Assembly (NCBI RefSeq): GCF_902726655.1
Contig: NZ_CACVAN010000001.1
Location: forward strand, 1,116,001-1,180,000
Direction: 5' to 3'
Source of the DNA: Virgibacillus ihumii
GTDB lineage: Bacteria > Bacillota > Bacilli > Bacillales > Amphibacillaceae
DNA: 64,000 nucleotides
Shown: positions 60,044 through 64,000 of the stretch, one piece after another
How the letters are laid out: each line of letters begins with the position of its first letter
Numbering within the stretch: position 1 is the stretch's first letter
The notes under the pieces: model-generated
Database searches by the model: none
Told to the model about the DNA's origin: nothing
Seen by the model: only the letters and a program-made list of their open reading frames with translations
Translations under genes and position numbers: made by a program

Positions 60044-60526
60044 ATGAAAAAACGAAATACATTTGCTGCGTATTTATTAATTGGTGTGGGGATATATTTT
60101 CTGCTCCGGAAACTGGAAATACCAATCATTACTGATTTTTATTCATGGCCTACTTTACTGATCATTATCGGCATTGCGTTGCTGCTGTACAGTTATACAG
60201 CAAATGATTACCAGCATCTGTTCAGTGGCACCTTAATTCTCGGAATCGGCGTCCACTTCCATGGGGTAACACATTACAATTTTTGGATTGATCATTGGGC
60301 TGTCTATTTACTCATCGTGGGTATTGCCTTCATCGTACGGGCAATCCGCACCAAAAAAGGATTTCTGTTGGGAATTGTTTTGATCGGTCTGGCCATTTTG
60401 TTTATTTTCTCTATTCAATTACCGGGGATGTTCGATTGGGTTTACGAGGTTGCTGATCTTTTAGAAACCTTTTGGCCAATATTTTTAATTGGACTTGGTA
60501 TTTATTGGCTTAAAAGGAAAAAATGA
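60044..60526 (+). CDS. LiaF/LiaI-like membrane protein of unknown function
   Basis: A 160-residue protein with about six short hydrophobic segments in two repeats of a pattern like LLIIIGIALLLYS and YLLIVGIAFIVRA, typical of LiaF-TM/DUF5668-type domains of envelope-stress proteins. ATG 60044 follows AAAAGGGG. Its stop codon TGA straddles the left end of the following repeat element, so the element defines the C-terminus. B. subtilis has ysxD near here; equivalence is unproven. Confidence 0.65.
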   Translation: MKKRNTFAAYLLIGVGIYFLLRKLEIPIITDFYSWPTLLIIIGIALLLYSYTANDYQHLFSGTLILGIGVHFHGVTHYNFWIDHWAVYLLIVGIAFIVRAIRTKKGFLLGIVLIGLAILFIFSIQLPGMFDWVYEVADLLETFWPIFLIGLGIYWLKRKK

Positions 60527-60758
60527 GGCTGGGACAAAAATATTTTATCAAAAGAAAATACGAATTAACTTAGTTGAGGAATCCAGCCGCTCCGGAAATA
60601 TACTTCGCTTTCCGCGGGCGGCTGTTGAGCCTCTTCGTGCTACGCACTCAGAGTCTCACCTAGGCCTTTTCTCCCGCAGGAGTCTACGCATATTTCCTCC
60701 GCTAAAATAGAGTATTGTTCGTCTTTTCTTATACACTTATTTGTTTTGTCCCAGCCCC
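60525..60758. mobile_element. MITE-like element with IS1182-type inverted repeats
   Basis: Ends GAGGCTGGGACAAAA (60525-60539) and TTTTGTCCCAGCCCC (60744-60758) match the IS at 2006-3834, but the 234-bp inside has no transposase. It carries the palindromic core found at 10868-11259 (ACTTCGCTTTCCGCGGGCGGCTG, then GAGTCTCACCTAGGCC), with arms CCGGAAATAT / ATATTTCCTCCG. Flanks AAAAAT and ATTTTT are complementary, suggesting insertion into a hairpin. Confidence 0.72.
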
Positions 60759-60779
60759 ATTTTTGTGTAAAGTTTCATT

Positions 60780-61520
60780 CTACAGAACCGAACTTAAAAA
60801 AGCTTTGGTCCGTTCTTCCTTTGGACTATCAAAAAGTTCACCGGGCGGCCCTGCTTCCACTACTCTACCGTCATGCATGTAAACGACCCAATCACCAACT
60901 TCCCGGGCAAACCCCATTTCATGCGTTACGACAACCATTGTCATTCCTTCATCAGCTAGTTCTTTCATTGTAGCAAGAACTTCTCCGACAAGTTCAGGAT
61001 CAAGTGCTGAAGTCGGTTCATCAAACAACATGACATCGGGTTTCATTGCCAGCGCCCGCGCAATTGCCACACGCTGTTTTTGACCCCCGGATAATGTGGA
61101 AGGATAGACATCGTATTTATCACCCAGTCCCACCTTTTCTAACAAAACCTTCCCTTCTTTTATTGCCTGTTCTTTTTTTACGCCTTTTACTTGTGTTGGT
61201 GCTTCGATAATATTTCCGATTACCGTCTTATGTGGAAATAAATTGAAATGCTGAAAGACCATTCCAACCTGCTCACGAATTTTATTCAAATTGTGGATAT
61301 TTTCTTCAATCTGATCTCCTTCAATTATAATTTTCCCACTGTCTTTCAGCTCAAGAAAATTCAGACACCTGAGCAGTGTGCTTTTTCCCGACCCACTTGC
61401 CCCAATGAACACAATAACATCACTTTCATTGACTTTCATATCAATATCCTTCAGCACATGCAGATCACCAAATGATTTATTTAATTTCTCGACCCTTATC
61501 ATTTCCCGTCTTTCACTCAT
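60780..61520 (-). CDS. Polar amino-acid ABC transporter, ATP-binding protein
   Basis: A 246-residue GlnQ-type ATPase. Walker [12 protein letters not shown] is at 40-50, signature [15 protein letters not shown] near 144 and Walker [13 protein letters not shown] near 165. ATG 61520 follows AGGAGG. It powers the permease encoded 16 bp upstream. The substrate is probably a polar amino acid, unspecified. Confidence 0.94.
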   Translation of the reverse strand: MSERREMIRVEKLNKSFGDLHVLKDIDMKVNESDVIVFIGASGSGKSTLLRCLNFLELKDSGKIIIEGDQIEENIHNLNKIREQVGMVFQHFNLFPHKTVIGNIIEAPTQVKGVKKEQAIKEGKVLLEKVGLGDKYDVYPSTLSGGQKQRVAIARALAMKPDVMLFDEPTSALDPELVGEVLATMKELADEGMTMVVVTHEMGFAREVGDWVVYMHDGRVVEAGPPGELFDSPKEERTKAFLSSVL

Positions 61521-61536
61521 ATTAATCCTCCTCGCT

Positions 61537-62190
61537 TCAATCACTTTTTGCCATCTTCTTTTCAAGCAAATTTACTAATAATGTTAAAATAAGAACAATA
61601 AATAAATAATACACAGCAACTGTTAAGTAGTATGGAAGATAATCAAAATTATTGGATCCCTGCGTACTGGCAACACCAAACAGCTCCTGCATACCGATGA
61701 ATGATACTAATGAAGAATCTTTAATACCAATAATAAATTGATTACCTAGTGATGGCACTGCGCGACGAAAAGCCTGAGGAAGAATAATTCTTCGCATGGT
61801 CAATCCTTTGGTCATCCCCAGAGTACGACCAGCTTCCCTTTGCCCTTTATCAATGGACTGAATAGCACCACGGATAATTTCAGCAATATATGCTCCACTG
61901 TGAAAAGCAAGTCCAGCTACACCTGCCCAAAACATTGGAATCAGTACAATTTCCGCCAATCCGTAGTACAACACAAAGATTTGAACAATAAGTGGTGTTC
62001 CTCGAACAACCCATATGTATGTATCAGCAATCCACTCAAGTATTTTAATATTAGAGATTTTCAATATAGCAAAAAACAGACCAATAATGAATGCAATCAC
62101 CAAGGAGGCAGCTGACAATTCAAAAGTAAGCCACAACCCCTCAATAAATAAATCAAAACTTCCAATAAAAACATCAATAAAATGAGACAA
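61537..62190 (-). CDS. Polar amino-acid ABC transporter, permease
   Basis: A 217-residue permease with five or six helices and the EAA loop [30 protein letters not shown]. It belongs to the HisMQ/GlnP family and is followed by its ATPase gene. Confidence 0.94.
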   Translation of the reverse strand: MSHFIDVFIGSFDLFIEGLWLTFELSAASLVIAFIIGLFFAILKISNIKILEWIADTYIWVVRGTPLIVQIFVLYYGLAEIVLIPMFWAGVAGLAFHSGAYIAEIIRGAIQSIDKGQREAGRTLGMTKGLTMRRIILPQAFRRAVPSLGNQFIIGIKDSSLVSFIGMQELFGVASTQGSNNFDYLPYYLTVAVYYLFIVLILTLLVNLLEKKMAKSD

Positions 62191-62214
62191 CTTATCAGCT
62201 CCTTTTTAAGGAAC

Positions 62215-62242
62215 AAATGTGCGCAATCTAAGCGCACATTTT
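62215..62242 (-). terminator. Hairpin between binding-protein and permease genes
   Basis: Perfect 10-bp stem AAATGTGCGC / GCGCACATTT with short T-run. Likely a partial terminator that yields more binding protein than permease. Confidence 0.65.
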
Positions 62243-62251
62243 CAAGCTTTA

Positions 62252-63064
62252 TTATTCACTTGATTCTTCTGGTTCCTGAGTAATATCAGCACCAATCCAC
62301 TCCATGGACAACTCTTTTAATTTACCGCTTTCTTTCAGTTCTTTTAATGCCTGATTTATATCCTCCATTAATTTATCATGCCCTTTTGGAACAGCAACCG
62401 CCTGCTCACTTACACCAAGCTGTGCCCGTTTTTCAATTTTCAGGCCATTTTCGATTGCAGTACTGCCTGTAACTGCATCAGTTATCACAGCATCATGGTG
62501 TCCTTTAGAAAGAGACTGCAACGCAACCACATCACTATCAACTTGCGGGATATTGTCGGTATATTGCTGTGCCATTTCAACATAGGTTGATCCCCTGGAA
62601 ACTGAAACCTCTTTTCCTTTTAGATCCTCAGCAGTTTCAATATCACTGTCGGGCCTTGTATAGATAACTGGACCAGAATAATAATAAGGCTCAGAAAAGT
62701 TTACTTCTTTTAAACGCTTTTCAGTGATTGTATGACTTGCTACAGCAATATCATAACGACCTTGTTTTACCCCGGTTACAATTCCGGAAAATTTGGCTTT
62801 TTTCTGAACCGGTTCCAACCCAAGCTTTTCAGCGATTGCTTCTGCCACCGCTATATCATATCCCACCATCTTTCCGCCTTCCATGTAACTGAATGGCTTA
62901 AACTCCCCTGATGCAGCAAAAATCAACTTTCCATCTTTAATCAAGTCGTATTTCCCAGAACCCTCTCCAGATGACGATTTTTCCGAACTGCCATCTGAAC
63001 CTCCGCATGCAGTCATAGCCACCACAATAATAGCGATAAATAATAAAAATTTCAGTTTTTTCAT
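62252..63064 (-). CDS. Polar amino-acid ABC transporter, substrate-binding lipoprotein
   Basis: A 270-residue lipoprotein. The lipobox VAMTAC places the lipid cysteine at 20, followed by a Gly/Ser linker and an SBP_bac_3 domain (LKDG-type start KLIFAASGEFKPFSYMEGGKMVGYDI, then FSGIVTGVKQGRYDIAVAS and ITEKR). First gene of the three-gene operon, placed between hemA and engB where B. subtilis has none, so it is accessory. Confidence 0.93.
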   Translation of the reverse strand: MKKLKFLLFIAIIVVAMTACGGSDGSSEKSSSGEGSGKYDLIKDGKLIFAASGEFKPFSYMEGGKMVGYDIAVAEAIAEKLGLEPVQKKAKFSGIVTGVKQGRYDIAVASHTITEKRLKEVNFSEPYYYSGPVIYTRPDSDIETAEDLKGKEVSVSRGSTYVEMAQQYTDNIPQVDSDVVALQSLSKGHHDAVITDAVTGSTAIENGLKIEKRAQLGVSEQAVAVPKGHDKLMEDINQALKELKESGKLKELSMEWIGADITQEPEESSE

Positions 63065-63297
63065 GATCTGCTACATCCTCTCCTTTTTCTATTTTGTTTG
63101 GAATCATATTTTAGCTCGGAATAATCTTAACCTTCTTAATGATTAATATAAAGAATTATACCAATTTTAAGTAATTTATACGAACAGACTAATAATCCAT
63201 TTATACCTTTATAGAAACATTTACAAGCATTAAACCGAAATAAACCTTGTTTGCTTATATATACACCTTCATCCTTTCAGATACTTGTTCTTTCAAT

Positions 63298-63336
63298 AAA
63301 ACAACCCTCCGTTCGAAATTTAACGGAGGGTTGTTT
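63298..63336 (-). terminator. engB terminator
   Basis: AACAACCCTCCGTT / AACGGAGGGTTGTT perfect stem with T-run, about 10 bp after the engB stop. Confidence 0.9.
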
Positions 63337-63345
63337 TGCATATTC

Positions 63346-63927
63346 TTATAAATACTGTCTTAAATTACTCCAAGCAGCGTCTTTTCCTTCCCCGGTTTCT
63401 GCAGAAAATGGAATCACAACATCTTCCGGTTCCATTTCCAGTACCTGCCTTGTCCGGTTCAAATGGTTTATCCGTTTGCCTTTAGGAATCTTATCCAACT
63501 TCGTACCAATAACGATAACCGGCAGCTCATAGTACTTTAAAAAATCATACATCTGCTGGTCATCCCCGGTTGGTTCATGCCTTATATCAGTAATAAGGAC
63601 AACAGCCTTTAATGTTTCCCTTGTTTCAAAGTACTCCTCCATCATATGTCCCCATTTTTCCCGTTCCTTTTTTGACACTTTGGCATACCCATACCCTGGA
63701 ACATCTACAAAATAAAACGACTGGTTTATTTTATAAAAATTCAATGTTTGAGTTTTGCCTGGCTTTGATGAAGTTCTGGCTAGATTTTTACGGTTAATTA
63801 ATTTGTTGATGAATGAAGATTTTCCGACATTGGACCGTCCGGCAAGTGCAATTTCCGGGAGCCGGTCAGATGGATACTGCTTCTTGCTCACTGCACTAAT
63901 AACAATTTCTGCATCAGTTACTTTCAT
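63346..63927 (-). CDS. engB: Ribosome biogenesis GTPase EngB (YsxC/YihA)
   Basis: A 193-residue GTPase needed for 50S assembly. G1 GRSNVGKSS is at 30-38, G3 [12 protein letters not shown]4 GTKLDKIP and G5 FSAETGEG follow. ATG 63927 has GGAGGAG and overlaps the end of lon by 14 bp, a pairing conserved in Bacillus (lonA-ysxC). Confidence 0.97.
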   Translation of the reverse strand: MKVTDAEIVISAVSKKQYPSDRLPEIALAGRSNVGKSSFINKLINRKNLARTSSKPGKTQTLNFYKINQSFYFVDVPGYGYAKVSKKEREKWGHMMEEYFETRETLKAVVLITDIRHEPTGDDQQMYDFLKYYELPVIVIGTKLDKIPKGKRINHLNRTRQVLEMEPEDVVIPFSAETGEGKDAAWSNLRQYL

Positions 63928-64000
63928 TTTTCTCCTCCATAAGCGCATGCTTCAGTACCTGGTCCAGATGGTTGACTTTAATAAATGTCAGATCACCCCG
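63914..64000 (-). CDS. lon: ATP-dependent protease Lon, C-terminal fragment
   Basis: The window end holds the last 28 codons of a minus-strand gene reading [19 protein letters not shown] and ending MEEKNESN. This matches the C-terminus of Bacillus LonA, and the stop TGA overlaps the start of engB. The gene continues beyond the window. Confidence 0.85.
   Translation of the reverse strand, partial: RGDLTFIKVNHLDQVLKHALMEEKNESN

Noticed and set aside
60489..60710. Open frame crossing into the MITE
   Set aside because: It overlaps the end of the membrane protein gene in another frame and then reads repeat sequence.
63065..63297. Amino-acid riboswitch or T-box upstream of the ABC transporter
   Set aside because: No T-box sequence, no strong terminator hairpin and no lysine or glycine aptamer features seen.

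Overview
This window is a chromosomal segment from a low-GC, endospore-forming member of the Bacillaceae. Gene content and order follow the Bacillus subtilis rarA–lonA region closely: aspS-hisS, relA-apt-recJ, secDF-comN-spoVB, yajC-tgt-queA-ruvBA, pheA-obg-spo0B-rpmA-prp-rplU, spoIVFAB-minCD-mreBCD-radC-spoIIB-folC, valS-ysxE-spoVID and hemAXCDBL-engB-lon. Sporulation genes (rsfA, spoVB, safA, spo0B, spoIVFA, spoIVFB, spoIIB, ysxE, spoVID) run throughout. The repeats and IS type suggest the Oceanobacillus/Virgibacillus/Lentibacillus group, but that is inference. Almost all core genes are on the minus strand.

Layout. 1-4130: rarA 3' part, rsfA, a complete IS1182-family element and 6S RNA. 4130-8813: aspS and hisS behind a T-box leader, a small HTH gene and a cell-wall amidase. 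8979-11260: an accessory patch (formaldehyde dehydrogenase, HbpS-like protein, palindromic repeat element). 11354-20400: dtd, relA, apt, recJ, lapA, secDF, comN. 20509-24137: plus-strand spoVB and a TIGR04086-type membrane protein, with an ArsB/NhaD transporter between them. 24276-29520: yajC to yebC. 29726-35149: spore lipoprotein, nadE, safA, pheA, obg, spo0B. 35481-45795: ribosomal proteins L27/L21 with Prp protease, SpoIVF, Min, Mre, RadC, SpoIIB, FolC. 45890-47861: a plus-strand cassette of two overlapping ATP-grasp ligase genes followed by what looks like the tail of an old-yellow-enzyme gene. 47963-59837: valS behind a T-box, ysxE, spoVID and the heme operon. 60044-64000: a membrane protein, a MITE-like element, an amino-acid ABC transporter, engB and the 3' end of lon.

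How it fits together. Translation and stringent control (aspS, hisS, valS, dtd, relA, ribosomal proteins), DNA repair (rarA, recJ, ruvAB), cell shape and division (mre, min), secretion (secDF, yajC), heme synthesis and spore development form the conserved backbone. The accessory genes sit between backbone blocks, often next to repeats.

The least explained content is (i) the tandem ATP-grasp pair, (ii) a dispersed repeat of about 85 bp found mainly just 3' of minus-strand genes, with terminator-like hairpins, (iii) palindromic elements with a conserved core and arms that differ between copies yet stay self-complementary, one copy carrying IS1182-like ends, and (iv) an IS inserted exactly at the 3' end of 6S RNA. 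Two genes appear to start with ATT. No tRNA, rRNA or CRISPR array was seen.
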